A stretch of DNA of 64,000 nucleotides from Verrucomicrobiia bacterium DG1235 (GTDB taxonomy: Bacteria; Verrucomicrobiota; Verrucomicrobiia; Opitutales; Opitutaceae). Below the pieces are notes generated by a model that was not told the DNA's origin, did no database searches, and worked only from the letters and a program-made list of their open reading frames with translations. The stretch lies in assembly GCA_000155695.1 (NCBI GenBank), contig DS990592.1, positions 4,926,538 to 4,990,537 of the forward strand, given 5' to 3'. Shown piece by piece: positions 26,301-35,231 of the stretch. How positions within the stretch are numbered: the first letter of the stretch is position 1; every line of letters begins with the position of its first letter. Made by a program: the position numbers and the translations under genes.

Positions 26301-27757
26301 TTCGCCTCCGCGTCTTTGTTCGCGATAATGCGCCGCCCGCGGTCTATGTGCCCACGACGCAAATTTTTGTCGAAAATGCATTGGAAGCTCAAATCGGTAT
26401 AACGGTGTATGATGGAGAAGAAGGGGGCGCTCCGCTAGAAGTCACCGTTCGCAGTGATTCGCAGGAGCTGATTCCCGATAGCGGCTTGAGCGTGCACGGA
26501 AACGATGAGTCCCGGTACATCATCGTGGCGCCAGAACCCGACGTGACTGGGGGACCGGTGTCGCTTACGATAAGGGCGACCGATAGTGCTGGCTTGAGCT
26601 CGGAGGAGGTTGTAATGGTGATTGTCGATTCGGCTGAATCTAATCCGTGGCTCGAAGAACAAACGCGTGCTCCACTGCCAACGCCTCGGCATAGCCTGTC
26701 ATCGGTGTCCTTCGGCGGAAATATCTATACCATAGGGGGAGCGAATGGATACCCTATCGTTCCGGTTGTGGAGGTGTACGATCCCACGACAGACTTGTGG
26801 GAAAGCAGAGCGGAGATGCCGACTGCTAGGCAGGACACCGCGGTTGCCGTTGTGGACGGTAAGATTTTTGTAATTGGCGGTCAAATACAGGAGATAGAAG
26901 ACAATATCTCTGGCGTGAATGAAGTTTACGATCCTGTTTCAGATGCTTGGTCGGTTCGCGCGTCATTGCCTCAGGCAAGGACTGGGGCATCGGCAATAGC
27001 GTTTGAGAATAGGATTTACGTTTTCGGCGGTAGGAATTTTAGTGTCGGTAATTTGGATACGGTGGATATCTATGAACCGGATTCTGATACATGGAGTTCA
27101 GGAGGAGTGATGCCGTTTGCGGATAACTATTTTAGGCTAAGCCTCATTGGAGAAAAGTTGTTTTTAGTAGGCGGGCGTCAGGACGCGGATTCTGTTTGGC
27201 AATATGATTTTGGCGCTGATAGTTGGGAGAGGAAAGCCGATATTCCTACGCCGAGGCAAAACCTCGCGACCGTGGTGCTTGATGGAAAGATCTACGCGAC
27301 TGGTGGAGCTCCCGATGCTAGCTCCGTAGTGGAGGTCTATGATCCTGAAGCTGATGCGTGGGCGAGCGCTCCTCAAATGCCGACTGCTCGTGGGTTTCAC
27401 TCAGCCGTTTCGGTGGGGAATAGCATTTACGTAATTGGCGGTCGTTCGAACTACGAAAATTTTGAGGCGACGCCGTCCTCGCGGATCGTCGAGAGGTTCA
27501 CTCTCGCTTCGGGCGAGGTGGATGCGGAGGTATTTGGTTTTAAGATACGCAAAGTCTTTCCGTTTGGTGATGCGGATTATGTGACTTTGTCCTGGCCGGC
27601 TACGAGTGCTGAGTATGTGCTGGAGACATCGTCTACGCTCGGGGACGAATGGAGTGTGGTGTCGCAGTTTGAAGCGGAAACGAATGCAGGTGAAATTCGC
27701 TTGAATGTTCCGAAAGAGAATGACCCGCAATTCTATCGGCTGCGGCTGGTGGAATAG
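23375..27757 (+). CDS. 1460-residue exported mosaic protein: propeller, metzincin-type protease, Ig-like and Kelch repeats
   Basis: An N-terminal signal (FLFLSAMARLSVMLSSALFA) is followed by ~350 residues of propeller-like repeats (GVDVDKDGNVYMIG, YLSVDDEGGVYL), then a DTDGDGLLDEWE calcium-binding-like motif near 410. A zinc protease signature FMHELGHNLGLKHGG (H582, E583, H586, H592) and a Met-turn-like SVMNYAYSY follow, so the protease module is of the metzincin type. Residues ~785-1090 hold three or four Ig/cadherin-like domains, ~1095-1370 hold Kelch repeats (YTIGGANGYP, FVIGGQIQE, YVIGGRSNY), and the last ~80 residues resemble a generic secretion-associated tail (YVLETSSTLGDEWSVV). Likely a surface or secreted proteinase. 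No operon partner. Confidence 0.82.
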   Translation: MVLKRFLFLSAMARLSVMLSSALFAEDPYEVDWTIDVDTSQGDLVTGVDVDKDGNVYMIGMSRGDAFRTNRGVGDRFNNEPFLVKYNASGDELWAVQRDENDRGNTSQRYRYLKVDALQNVFVYCAMGLYCCDRILKFSKDGQLVWTRSVPSGRSYLSVDDEGGVYLTARYDAVLHGIKVMKFSSNGSLTLDLPLYGLPFPSHYSTTLVVSGPDGGLYVAGNDEGTPYFARYDESGSQEWLNPFGEQSYTSPERIEFDREGSAYLLHRVSTESGKKYQLSKVDSGGQWKWTTDLLFGDGIDLAIGNSGDVYVFGYEKVTSDIEDERVSAILLKYDTEGELLWEWGLPNNLNSSRSSTTRERLSASVSVGVIEGTVSGDAVYVGGQDDRSLVESEGRVGFLSRYVSGDTDGDGLLDEWETDGIPYVDSMGRDQRFLLPDADPFHKDLYVEVDSMQGLALSEGALLELEFAFYLAPYTNPDGDTGATLHLLIDETDLPFEEVWQTDGCWPLDFDEWRLFNYGTTGEQSNAELLEAKALAYRYCIVANASGPKRIGGCGLTPGDDFVIFIGSGYSDIDQAAVFMHELGHNLGLKHGGADDINGKVNYPSVMNYAYSYRQSWNEAFWTLDFTRTPAGEFDVLYESALDETVGVGEDGGFYEFVFLPFGVSVQGSEARGFDYLQLDGGEVDFGDLTNTNLQDGSFDSSVSQDLNYIDTNLGVTLPKTASAGEEFYPHDDWKNTTLKLAAAMGDDALPGTFPQDELTIEAKDWMEANFPVPAGANWAPELDVPANVSVSAHESTPELTVAVSDEEDAGEDLVLTATSDSPHLIAASGISLGGFGESRTIQLTPLDETVRGVAKIMLTVTDTDGRSTHSSFELEILAFANALPELSVPPHQIVAFKNHSSDVYPFSVTDMDETASGISVSASSSNQFLISDENIKLEGEGSERSFSFTTNDAFGDFVNITLTATDSFGGSSEFRLRVFVRDNAPPAVYVPTTQIFVENALEAQIGITVYDGEEGGAPLEVTVRSDSQELIPDSGLSVHGNDESRYIIVAPEPDVTGGPVSLTIRATDSAGLSSEEVVMVIVDSAESNPWLEEQTRAPLPTPRHSLSSVSFGGNIYTIGGANGYPIVPVVEVYDPTTDLWESRAEMPTARQDTAVAVVDGKIFVIGGQIQEIEDNISGVNEVYDPVSDAWSVRASLPQARTGASAIAFENRIYVFGGRNFSVGNLDTVDIYEPDSDTWSSGGVMPFADNYFRLSLIGEKLFLVGGRQDADSVWQYDFGADSWERKADIPTPRQNLATVVLDGKIYATGGAPDASSVVEVYDPEADAWASAPQMPTARGFHSAVSVGNSIYVIGGRSNYENFEATPSSRIVERFTLASGEVDAEVFGFKIRKVFPFGDADYVTLSWPATSAEYVLETSSTLGDEWSVVSQFEAETNAGEIRLNVPKENDPQFYRLRLVE

Positions 27758-27810
27758 CTGAGCTTGAGTGTCTTTTTCAAATTCTGACTACCCGTAGGAA
27801 ATTCGATAGT

Positions 27811-28854
27811 CTATTTTACGCGATACCAAGGGCTGCCTCGCTCGTCGATTAGGTCGTGGATGAACTTGAGTTTTTCAATGACTGGAGTGGCAGTTATGAA
27901 TGGATAGGCGTCGGGCATGCCGAGGCTGCGGTTGAAGCTGTTGATCAGGCAGGCGAGAGCCGGCCATGCTTCGATGATGGACTCGAAGGAATTTAGGTCG
28001 ATTTCCTCGTAGTTGAAAACTGGATCATTTTTACGTGTCCTATTGATTTTAACGCTGGAGTGGATGGCGGTGCCGATCGAATCCATCATGTGAAGGTAGT
28101 GAGCCCAGGTCTCCGCCCAGTCTTCCCAGGGGTGAGCGGCGGCGTAGCTGCTGATGTGCGACTTGGACCAGTTGGCCTTCGGACCGTCTTTGTAGTGCTT
28201 TTTGAGGGCCTCGCCGTAGTCCTGCGTTTCGTCGCCGAAGAGTTCCCGGAATGCGTCTTCGCAATGGCCTTGAACGAGCTGGTCCCAATAGAAGTGGCCG
28301 ACTTCGTGCCGCAGGTGACCGACGAGGGTGCGGTAGGGTTCGCCGAGTGCGGTGCGGCGTCGCTCGCGTTCCGAGTCGTTGGCTTCAGCGACGTTGAGAG
28401 TCACGATGCCAGCTGCGTGACCGGTGAGGATTGGCTCTTCTTTCGGGTCGTCTGGGTCGGCGAGAAAGCGGAAGAGGAGACCGTCGGGATTGGACTCGCT
28501 GCGTGGTTGAGGCCTGAGTCCAAGTCTTTCGAGGTTGTAGACGAGGCGTCGTTTCGCTTCTTCGATCTTCGCCCAGGTGACGTGGTTTTCGGGAAGCGTT
28601 AGGTCGGGTATGATGTCAGTCAAACTGCAGGAATCGCAATAGGTCTGCTGCGAGTCGGCTTTGACGACCCAATTGCAGGTGTGGAACTCCGCGTAGTTGT
28701 GGCAGCGTTTAAAGTCGCCGCTTTCGGGCTCGCTAGGCAGGGCGACCATTTCGGAGCTTTCGAGGTCGAACCCGATGGAATTCCCGCAGCTGAGGCAGAC
28801 GGTGTTAGTGAAGAAGACTCGTGAGTCGCAGTTTGAGCAGTAGAAATTTTTCAT
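27811..28854 (-). CDS. Putative zinc-binding metallopeptidase with zinc ribbon (PF15887/PF10005 type)
   Basis: 347 residues, no signal peptide. N-terminal zinc ribbon with CSNC and CLSCGN pairs (residues 6-24), then CHNYAEFHTCNW and CDSC cysteines. The peptidase core carries LRHEVGHFYWDQLV, an HExxH motif (HEVGH), with FRELFGDE downstream as probable further ligand region. The combination matches the putative zinc-binding metallopeptidase family, a cytosolic group of unknown substrate. It converges on the mosaic protease gene (53 bp apart) but is not otherwise linked to it. Confidence 0.85.
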   Translation of the reverse strand: MKNFYCSNCDSRVFFTNTVCLSCGNSIGFDLESSEMVALPSEPESGDFKRCHNYAEFHTCNWVVKADSQQTYCDSCSLTDIIPDLTLPENHVTWAKIEEAKRRLVYNLERLGLRPQPRSESNPDGLLFRFLADPDDPKEEPILTGHAAGIVTLNVAEANDSERERRRTALGEPYRTLVGHLRHEVGHFYWDQLVQGHCEDAFRELFGDETQDYGEALKKHYKDGPKANWSKSHISSYAAAHPWEDWAETWAHYLHMMDSIGTAIHSSVKINRTRKNDPVFNYEEIDLNSFESIIEAWPALACLINSFNRSLGMPDAYPFITATPVIEKLKFIHDLIDERGSPWYRVK

Positions 28855-29148
28855 GGGTGGGCGAGGTGGGCTGTCTGGCTAGGGTCTCTTGGGCTTAGGC
28901 GAATGAAACTCGCTTGGGATAGAGACAGATAACTCTAGTGTATCGGTAAGTCTGATACGCAATGGACGGCGATTTCAATTCTGCGCATTTTTGTTGAGTC
29001 TTCAGTTTCGCGTGAAGTTGAAGGTTGGTGATGCTAGGGAAGCTCCGATTCGAGATCAAGGCTCAGTTATTAGAAGAGCTTAGTTTTCTAATGGTGAATA
29101 TTAGTTTGGAAAAATAATCTCCTTGCGTTGGGCGGGGGCGGTTCTTCT

Positions 29149-30852
29149 ATGCGGTTGATGCCTGAAGCCGAGTCGAAACGTGATCTCTACATTCCTTATG
29201 CCGGACCTGTCCTTCTGGAAGTTCCTTTGCTGAACAAGGGCAGCGCCTTCACGGAGCGAGAGCGGCGCGAGTTCAATCTGGAAGGCCTTCTGCCGCATTG
29301 TATTGAGACGATCGAGGAACAGCGTGAACGTTCTTATCTGCAGTTCAGTGAACTGACTTCGCGGATGGAGAAGCACATCTATCTGCGCGGAATTCAGGAT
29401 ACCAACGAGACCTTGTATTATTCTCTGCTGGCTCGTTACCTGGAGGAAATGTTGCCGCTGATCTACACGCCGACTGTGGGCGAAGCGTGTCAGCGTTTTT
29501 CGCAGATCTATCGCCGCAAGCGTGGACTGTTCATCAGCTACGAGGATAGGGACAAGATAGATCGGATCTTGCGCAACGCGACGCGCAAGCGGGTGAGCGT
29601 AATTGTGGTGACCGATGGGGAGCGTATTCTTGGCTTGGGCGATCAGGGCATTGGCGGAATGGGGATTCCGATAGGGAAGTTAGCAATCTACTCAGCGTGT
29701 GGCGGTATCAGTCCGGCGAATACATTGCCAATCACATTGGATGTGGGGTGCGATAACGAGGATTTGATCAATGACCCGATGTACATGGGCAAACGTTCAC
29801 CGCGAATTCGCGGGGAGGCGTATTTCGAGTTTGTGGACAAGTTTATTACGGCGGTGAAGGACTTGTGGCCGGACGTGCTTTTGCAGTTCGAAGACTTTGC
29901 CCAGCCCAATGCGATGCCGCTCTTGAAGCGATATCAGGACGAGCTGTGCTGTTTCAACGATGATATTCAGGGCACGGCTGCGGTGACGGCTGGCACCTTG
30001 CTGGCTGCCTGTGAACGCAAGGGTGAAACGCTTGCGGATCAGCGTATTTGTTTTGTGGGCGCGGGATCGGCGGGATGTGGGATTGCTGCCCATCTAGTGG
30101 CGCATCTGAGGTCGGTCGGGCTTTCGGAAGCGGATGCGAAGTCGCGCATGTTTATGGTGGATAGGGAGGGGCTTTTGACGACTGATATGAGAGGCTTGTT
30201 AGACTTCCAGAGAGATCTCGCTCAGGATGGCGAGCTTGCCGACGCGTGGCGGGACGAAAGCGGGCGAGTGCCCCTAATGAAAGTGATGGAGCAGGTGAAG
30301 CCAACGGTGTTGGTGGGTGTTTCCGGACAGTTTGGATTGTTCAAAGAGGAGCAGATTCGAGAGATGGCCAAGCATGTGGAGCGGCCCATCATATTGCCAT
30401 TGTCCAACCCTACCGCTTTGGCGGAAGCTACGCCGCAGGATGTGATAAATTGGACGGATGGTAAGGGGATTGTGGCTACGGGTAGTCCGTTCGAGCCGGT
30501 CAACTACAAGGGGCAGGCGCATCAGGTTTCTCAGTGCAACAATAGCTATATCTTTCCGGGTATCGGCTTGGGCGTGCTGGCGAGCAAGGCGCGTCGCGTG
30601 ACGGAAGGCATGCTAATCGCGGCGAGTCGAACTCTGGCGGACAGCGCTCCGCAGCAGAGAAGCCTGGGGCAGCCCTTGTTGCCGGCTCTCAATGAGATTC
30701 GAGATTTGAGTCGCCTGATCGCGCGTCGGGTGGCAAAGCAAGCGATGGAGGAGGGGGTCGCCTTCGAGCTAACGGAGTTGGCTTTGGAGCGAGCGATCGA
30801 CAAGGTCTTCTGGGAACCGCAGTACCGCCGGTATCAGCGTACGTCCTTGTAG
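29149..30852 (+). CDS. maeA: NAD-dependent malic enzyme
   Basis: 567 residues from ATG 29149. Malic enzyme landmarks: [25 protein letters not shown] near residue 100, [36 protein letters not shown], the metal/substrate segment [25 protein letters not shown] and the NAD fold [16 protein letters not shown]. Length is that of the large-subunit SfcA/MaeA type (about 565), not the short bacterial type. It decarboxylates malate to pyruvate in the cytosol. The ATG is preceded by an in-frame TTG at 29128 that is less likely. Single gene. Confidence 0.93.
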   Translation: MRLMPEAESKRDLYIPYAGPVLLEVPLLNKGSAFTERERREFNLEGLLPHCIETIEEQRERSYLQFSELTSRMEKHIYLRGIQDTNETLYYSLLARYLEEMLPLIYTPTVGEACQRFSQIYRRKRGLFISYEDRDKIDRILRNATRKRVSVIVVTDGERILGLGDQGIGGMGIPIGKLAIYSACGGISPANTLPITLDVGCDNEDLINDPMYMGKRSPRIRGEAYFEFVDKFITAVKDLWPDVLLQFEDFAQPNAMPLLKRYQDELCCFNDDIQGTAAVTAGTLLAACERKGETLADQRICFVGAGSAGCGIAAHLVAHLRSVGLSEADAKSRMFMVDREGLLTTDMRGLLDFQRDLAQDGELADAWRDESGRVPLMKVMEQVKPTVLVGVSGQFGLFKEEQIREMAKHVERPIILPLSNPTALAEATPQDVINWTDGKGIVATGSPFEPVNYKGQAHQVSQCNNSYIFPGIGLGVLASKARRVTEGMLIAASRTLADSAPQQRSLGQPLLPALNEIRDLSRLIARRVAKQAMEEGVAFELTELALERAIDKVFWEPQYRRYQRTSL

Positions 30853-30942
30853 CGGTGGGGGCGAAGTCATTGTCCTGAAGCTGCTTTTGGTGAACGAGTC
30901 GGACTGGATTGTATCCGTCTCGAATGGCTCTCGATTTATTCG

Positions 30943-32511
30943 CTATTGAAAGGGCAGTTGAAGCTGTGACTTTGACCTCGGCGTTTGGCTTGTTTTTTTT
31001 CGGTTCGAGACCTTTCGACTGCCGTGCTTTTGTTTTACGGCGTCGGCATGCTCCTTGAATTCAGGAAGAGCTCGTAGGGCCTTGAATTTGACGCGGGCTT
31101 TTCGAATGGCTTCCGCGTGGTCGATGATGGGGAGCGGGTAGTGTTTTCCGAGGAGGCAGGAGAGCTTTTTCTGTTGGGTTTGGCTGAGGGTCCAAGGCTC
31201 GTGGACGTGCTCTGCGGGAATGGCGGCTAACTCTGGTACCCAGCGCTTGATGAAAATGCCGCGAGGGTCTTGGTCGCGTCCTTGTTTTATGGGGTTGTAG
31301 ATACGCAAGGTGTTGATGCCGGTGGTGCCACTTTGCATCTGGATCTGCGAATAGTGGATACCTGGTTCGTAGTCGAGGAAGGCGCGGGCGAGGTGGTCTT
31401 TGAAGTGTCGCCAATCGATCCAGAGGTCGTAGGCGGCGAATGAGACCAGCATGGCTCGCATGCGGAAATTGATCCATTTATGTGTGTTGAGATAGCGGAT
31501 ACACGCATCTACGAAAGGGTATCCGGTGTGTCCGGTTTGCCAAGCTTCGAGAAATGCGTGGTTAGGCTCGAGCCGGCGTAGTCCTTCGAGGGCGGGGTTG
31601 AAGGGCTTGAATTCGATGGAGGGTTGGTCTTCCAGCTTCTGTATGAAGTGGCAGTGCCAGTGGCAGCGGGAGAGAAAGGAACGGAGGGCCATAAGCGAAT
31701 AGCGCTCGTGGTAGGGCGTCTTTTCGGCTTTGGCGGCGGCCTTTTGCTCGCGGAGGTGGGCGGCTTTTGTCCAGGTGGATTGGACGACGGTTTTCATGGA
31801 AATGCAGCCGTAGGCTAGGTAGGGGCTGAGGCGGGAGCAGCTGGTATCCGCAGTGAGGGGGCTACTCATCTCCTTATGGTAGGCGCGGCCTCGTTCTTGT
31901 AGGAAAGATGCGAGGCATTTGTTTGCTGGGGTTTCGCCACCGGCTTGGAGGCTTGGGTTTGCGGGGGGAGTGCGGAGGACTTTGGGAAAGTCGGTTGGGG
32001 ATTGGCTTTTGAGGATGGGTGCGATGTGCTTGGGGGCGGAGATTTGCTCGACTTTCATCCGTTCGTGCCAGCGGTCGGCCCAGCCGTCGCGAGTGGTAAG
32101 GCGTCGAATGACTCCATTTTGTGGATACTCGATCCATTGTATGCGTTGGGTCTTGGTCCAGGCGGCGACGTCTCGGTCGCGACGGAAAGTGAGGGCGTTG
32201 CCTGTTTCCTCGTGCGAGAAGAGGCGGAAGGGGCCGATGGATTTCAGGAGCGATTGGAAGACTTCGGTCGCGGTACCTTCGTGGACGACGAGGGCTGTTC
32301 CGAGTTTGCGGAGGGAGGTGTCGAGGTCGCGCAAAGAGTCGTTGATGAAGGAACCGTGGCATGGGGCGATGTCGTTACTGTCGAGCAGGATTGGTTCGAC
32401 GATGTAGAGTGGCAGAACCGGACCGAGGCGGGAGGCTTCGAACAGGGGGCGGTGGTCGTGTACGCGTAGGTCGCGCTTGAACCAGACGATGCTATAGGCG
32501 GGATCGCTCAT
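30943..32511 (-). CDS. Deoxyribodipyrimidine photolyase / cryptochrome family protein
   Basis: 522 residues. The N-terminal alpha/beta antenna domain starts IVWFKRDLRVHDHRPL. The FAD-binding domain has SRLSPYLAYGCISMKTV, then GYPFVDACIRYLNTHKWINFRMRAMLVSF and DYEPGIHYSQIQMQSG, corresponding to the flavin- and DNA-contacting core, so it is likely an active light-dependent DNA repair enzyme. The C-terminal ~45 residues form a basic, unstructured tail ending QLQLPFQ, which fits a sliding-clamp binding peptide. A separate photolyase-like gene lies 1.3 kb away. Confidence 0.88.
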   Translation of the reverse strand: MSDPAYSIVWFKRDLRVHDHRPLFEASRLGPVLPLYIVEPILLDSNDIAPCHGSFINDSLRDLDTSLRKLGTALVVHEGTATEVFQSLLKSIGPFRLFSHEETGNALTFRRDRDVAAWTKTQRIQWIEYPQNGVIRRLTTRDGWADRWHERMKVEQISAPKHIAPILKSQSPTDFPKVLRTPPANPSLQAGGETPANKCLASFLQERGRAYHKEMSSPLTADTSCSRLSPYLAYGCISMKTVVQSTWTKAAHLREQKAAAKAEKTPYHERYSLMALRSFLSRCHWHCHFIQKLEDQPSIEFKPFNPALEGLRRLEPNHAFLEAWQTGHTGYPFVDACIRYLNTHKWINFRMRAMLVSFAAYDLWIDWRHFKDHLARAFLDYEPGIHYSQIQMQSGTTGINTLRIYNPIKQGRDQDPRGIFIKRWVPELAAIPAEHVHEPWTLSQTQQKKLSCLLGKHYPLPIIDHAEAIRKARVKFKALRALPEFKEHADAVKQKHGSRKVSNRKKTSQTPRSKSQLQLPFQ

Positions 32512-32729
32512 GGTCTTGGCGTGGCGGCTTGGGTCGGGGCGAAGCGGGTCCTTGGGGTGTGGGTGTATTTGCCACTAGGCTTTTTTCGATGAGTGAACTG
32601 CTTCAAAAGCTTGTATCCAAATCCTGACATACGGGTGCAACGGAGATGACTCGGAAATGAATTCTGAAAACGAGTAGGGTGAACTCCGTCGCAGTTTTTT
32701 TGGGGTGGCGGGAGTTTTATTGGTCGTTG

Positions 32730-33722
32730 ATGAAAAACGCTTTTTTAGGATCTTTGGTCGCTGACGCTTTGGCGATGCCGGTGCACTGGTATTATGATCG
32801 AGCAGCGCTTGATGCGAATTATCCGGATCTGGATGGATACAGGGCTCCGCTAGCGCAGCACAGTGGGAGCATTCTTTGGCGTTCTCATTATGAGGCGCTT
32901 AATGAGAAGGGGGATATTTTGCACGATCAGGCTCGTTTCTGGGGGCAGCGGGGGATTCATTATCATCAGAACTTGGCGGCCGGCGAGAATACGGTGAACT
33001 TCAAGCTGGCGTGCGAACTGTACAAGCAAGTGCGAGCGGGCGGGGCGTATGCGGAAGACGATTGGCTGGAGCTCTATATTGGCAGGATGCTGACGCCCGG
33101 CTGGCATGGGGATACGTATTTGGAGGAATATCATCGGGCCTTCTTCACAGGCTACGCTCAGGGCAAGGCTCCGCGAAAATGCGGAATCGAAGACGAGCAC
33201 ATTGGCGGCCTTGCTCATGTGCCGGCTTTGGTGGCGGCCTTGGAAGGGGAGACTCGGGAGGAGGTTCGAGCGGGGGTGAAGCGTCATGTGGCTTTGACGC
33301 ATCGTCATGAGGGGGTGCTTCGTGCAGCGGATTGCTTGGCTCGTCTGCTATTTGATATCAGAGAAGGCATGTCGGTACGGGCGGCCTTACTAGTATCTGG
33401 CTCGGATTGGTTTTCGACTCGAAAGGCAAGCGCGTGGGAGCGTTTGGAGGACCGGGAGGTGATTGGACGCATTTTGAGTCCAGCCTGCTACATTGACCAT
33501 TCGTTTCCGGCGGCCTTGTATTTGGCTTGGAAATACAGTGATGATTTCGGAAGGGCTATTGTTGCCAACACGAAAGTGGGTGGAGATAGCTGCCATCGGG
33601 GAGCTGTGGTCGGGGCTTTGGTTGGACTAGCAGATCCAGAGGGCTTAGCGGCGTGGCTGCCATCGCTCCTGGCCTACGAGATTGTTTCGCGGGAGGATAG
33701 CGATTCTAGCAAGGCCCTTTAG
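32730..33722 (+). CDS. ADP-ribosylglycohydrolase (DraG-like) family protein
   Basis: 330 residues from ATG 32730, where the family N terminus begins (MKNAFLGSLVADALAMPVHW). Helical fold with metal-binding stretches: GSLVADALAMPV, the HIGGLAHVPALVAAL segment, ALTHRHEGVLRAAD and the C-terminal VGGDSCHRGAVVGALVGLA, where two acidic/His residues bind Mg2+. It removes ADP-ribose from proteins or hydrolyses O-acetyl-ADP-ribose; the precise substrate is not evident. Divergent from the photolyase gene and convergent with the DUF2256/cryptochrome pair (17 bp overlap at 3' ends). Confidence 0.85.
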   Translation: MKNAFLGSLVADALAMPVHWYYDRAALDANYPDLDGYRAPLAQHSGSILWRSHYEALNEKGDILHDQARFWGQRGIHYHQNLAAGENTVNFKLACELYKQVRAGGAYAEDDWLELYIGRMLTPGWHGDTYLEEYHRAFFTGYAQGKAPRKCGIEDEHIGGLAHVPALVAALEGETREEVRAGVKRHVALTHRHEGVLRAADCLARLLFDIREGMSVRAALLVSGSDWFSTRKASAWERLEDREVIGRILSPACYIDHSFPAALYLAWKYSDDFGRAIVANTKVGGDSCHRGAVVGALVGLADPEGLAAWLPSLLAYEIVSREDSDSSKAL

Positions 33723-33873
33723 CGGGAGTGTTTTTTCGGGAACGCTGCCTACGGCAACGCTCCGAGCAGTAGGTGACGTTGTCCCAGTTGAGTTGCCATT
33801 TTTTGCGCCAAGAAAAGGGGCGCTCGCAGACCGGACAGATTTTACTGGGCAGCTTGGCTTTATGATGAGGCAT
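33706..33873 (-). CDS. DUF2256 zinc-finger-like small protein
   Basis: 55 residues read directly from the minus strand. Two Cys pairs and a basic, aromatic stretch define it: KICPVCERPFSWRKKWQLNW followed by YCSERCRRQ. This is the DUF2256 pattern, a short family found beside cryptochrome/photolyase genes. The CPVC and CSERC cysteines probably bind zinc. ATG at 33873 overlaps the stop of the upstream cryptochrome-like gene by 14 bp, so translation is probably coupled. Its 3' end overlaps the oppositely oriented ADP-ribosylglycohydrolase gene. It is easily missed by gene callers because of its size. Confidence 0.88.
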   Translation of the reverse strand: MPHHKAKLPSKICPVCERPFSWRKKWQLNWDNVTYCSERCRRQRSRKNTPAKGPC

Positions 33874-35131
33874 GGCGATTTGAAGAGTCTTCAGCGGACA
33901 TTCGCTGGGCGACGGATTGGATGCCTTTCCTGAACTTGAAAAAGCCGTGGGTGGCGCTGGGAAAGAGTTCTTTTTCCCACCACGGACGGAAGTAGGAAAG
34001 CGCGACGCCTTCGGCCTTCAGAGAGGCGGCGATACTGTGCCAGAGGTCCCGCCAGGGACCGACTTGGGGCTGGGCGAGAAAGAGGGTTTGCAGATTGTTT
34101 CGCTTGGCCCATTCGAGGATATTGCGAGCGGTCGGCTGTGGGGTGAATTCCGTATTGCATCCGTGCTTGCTTTCGAGTGAAGCAAGGGCCTCAGCGAGAC
34201 ATGCTTTTTTGTATGTGGAAACGGTCGGCGAAGTGTTTTCGACTTCGTAAGAAAGTTCCGGATACAGGCCGAGGACGGGGGTGGTCGGGTCGAGGCTGGG
34301 AATGTGCTCTCGTAGGTCTTCGTCGAGGATGAGCAGGCCTTGGCCATTTGAAAGAAATGGGGGCGGGAGCGGGAGCTCTGTGGAAGTGATTGGGCTGTCT
34401 GGATGGGATTCCTCGATTGCGTCGGCTTGGGTAGCGAGGCCGTTGACGTCTGGGAATCGGTTTGCCGTGAATTTCGCTATGTTGCTGGAGCGAGCGAGGT
34501 AGTTCTTTCCTTTCGTATGGAGACCGGCTACCCAGCGCCAGCTGAGAGTGTTGCTGGCGGGGTCTCCATCCAGTAGGTGGCGTAGGAAGAAGTCGGCGCC
34601 CAATTGCCATGGGAGTTTGAGTGTGAAGATCCAGATGCTGGCGAACCACATGCGAGTGTGATTGTGAAGGTAGCCGGTTTCTTGAAGCTCCTGAGACCAT
34701 GTATCGAAACATTTGATACCGGTAGATGCGGAGTCTGCTCTAGGGTAGTCCTGATAGTCGGCTGCTTTGTTTTTCAGGATTTCTAGATCTTCTCGATAGC
34801 GGGTCCATAGGACGGGTCGGTTCTCTAGGTAGCCCTTCCAGTAGACGCGCCAAAAGACCTCTTGAAGGAACTTTTCCGCTTCGGCGAAGGTGTGGGATTT
34901 CAGAATGGTAGCGACGACCTCCTCTTCTGAAATAAGGCCGTTACGAATGTAGGGAGAAAGCTGTGACACGTAAACGTGTTGACCGGCTCCTCCGTCGTGA
35001 TTTCGATTTGCCCGGTAGTCGCTTCCGGCTCTGACGACGAAGTCTTTCAGCCTGTTCAGTGCCTCGCCCCGGCTAGGGACGAACGAAGTGAGAGGAGCAG
35101 CGGGTTGAGCGGATTCGAGACCGTGGTTCAC
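33860..35131 (-). CDS. Photolyase/cryptochrome-like FAD protein with apparently permuted domains
   Basis: 423 residues. The first ~240 residues are the FAD-binding helical domain: QHVYVSQLSPYIRNGLISEE, FLQEVFWRVYWKGYL, then DGDPASNTLSWRWVAG, matching photolyase FAD-domain motifs. The alpha/beta domain that normally precedes it is not at the N terminus; a Rossmann-like region lies at ~265-400 instead (LLILDEDLREHIP, QTLFLAQPQVGPWRDLW, ALSYFRPWWEKELFPSATHG). The protein therefore looks circularly permuted relative to standard photolyases. Role could be DNA repair, light sensing or chemistry on RNA; unproven. Coupled to the DUF2256 gene. Confidence 0.75.
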   Translation of the reverse strand: MNHGLESAQPAAPLTSFVPSRGEALNRLKDFVVRAGSDYRANRNHDGGAGQHVYVSQLSPYIRNGLISEEEVVATILKSHTFAEAEKFLQEVFWRVYWKGYLENRPVLWTRYREDLEILKNKAADYQDYPRADSASTGIKCFDTWSQELQETGYLHNHTRMWFASIWIFTLKLPWQLGADFFLRHLLDGDPASNTLSWRWVAGLHTKGKNYLARSSNIAKFTANRFPDVNGLATQADAIEESHPDSPITSTELPLPPPFLSNGQGLLILDEDLREHIPSLDPTTPVLGLYPELSYEVENTSPTVSTYKKACLAEALASLESKHGCNTEFTPQPTARNILEWAKRNNLQTLFLAQPQVGPWRDLWHSIAASLKAEGVALSYFRPWWEKELFPSATHGFFKFRKGIQSVAQRMSAEDSSNRHASS

Positions 35132-35179
35132 GGTGAGGATGGAGAGAAGAAAACTTGGGTTTGAAGTCTAAGCAAAGAC

Positions 35180-35203
35180 GAGCCGAGCTTTCCAGCTCGG
35201 CTC
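35180..35203 (-). terminator. Hairpin, probable terminator
   Basis: GAGCCGAGCT and its exact complement form a 10-bp stem with a 4-base loop. It lies 28 bp beyond the stop of the fasciclin gene (minus strand). The T-run after it on that strand is short (GTCTTTG), so efficiency is uncertain. Confidence 0.6.
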
Positions 35204-35231
35204 GATTTGACCTGTTGTTTGCGACTAAGAA

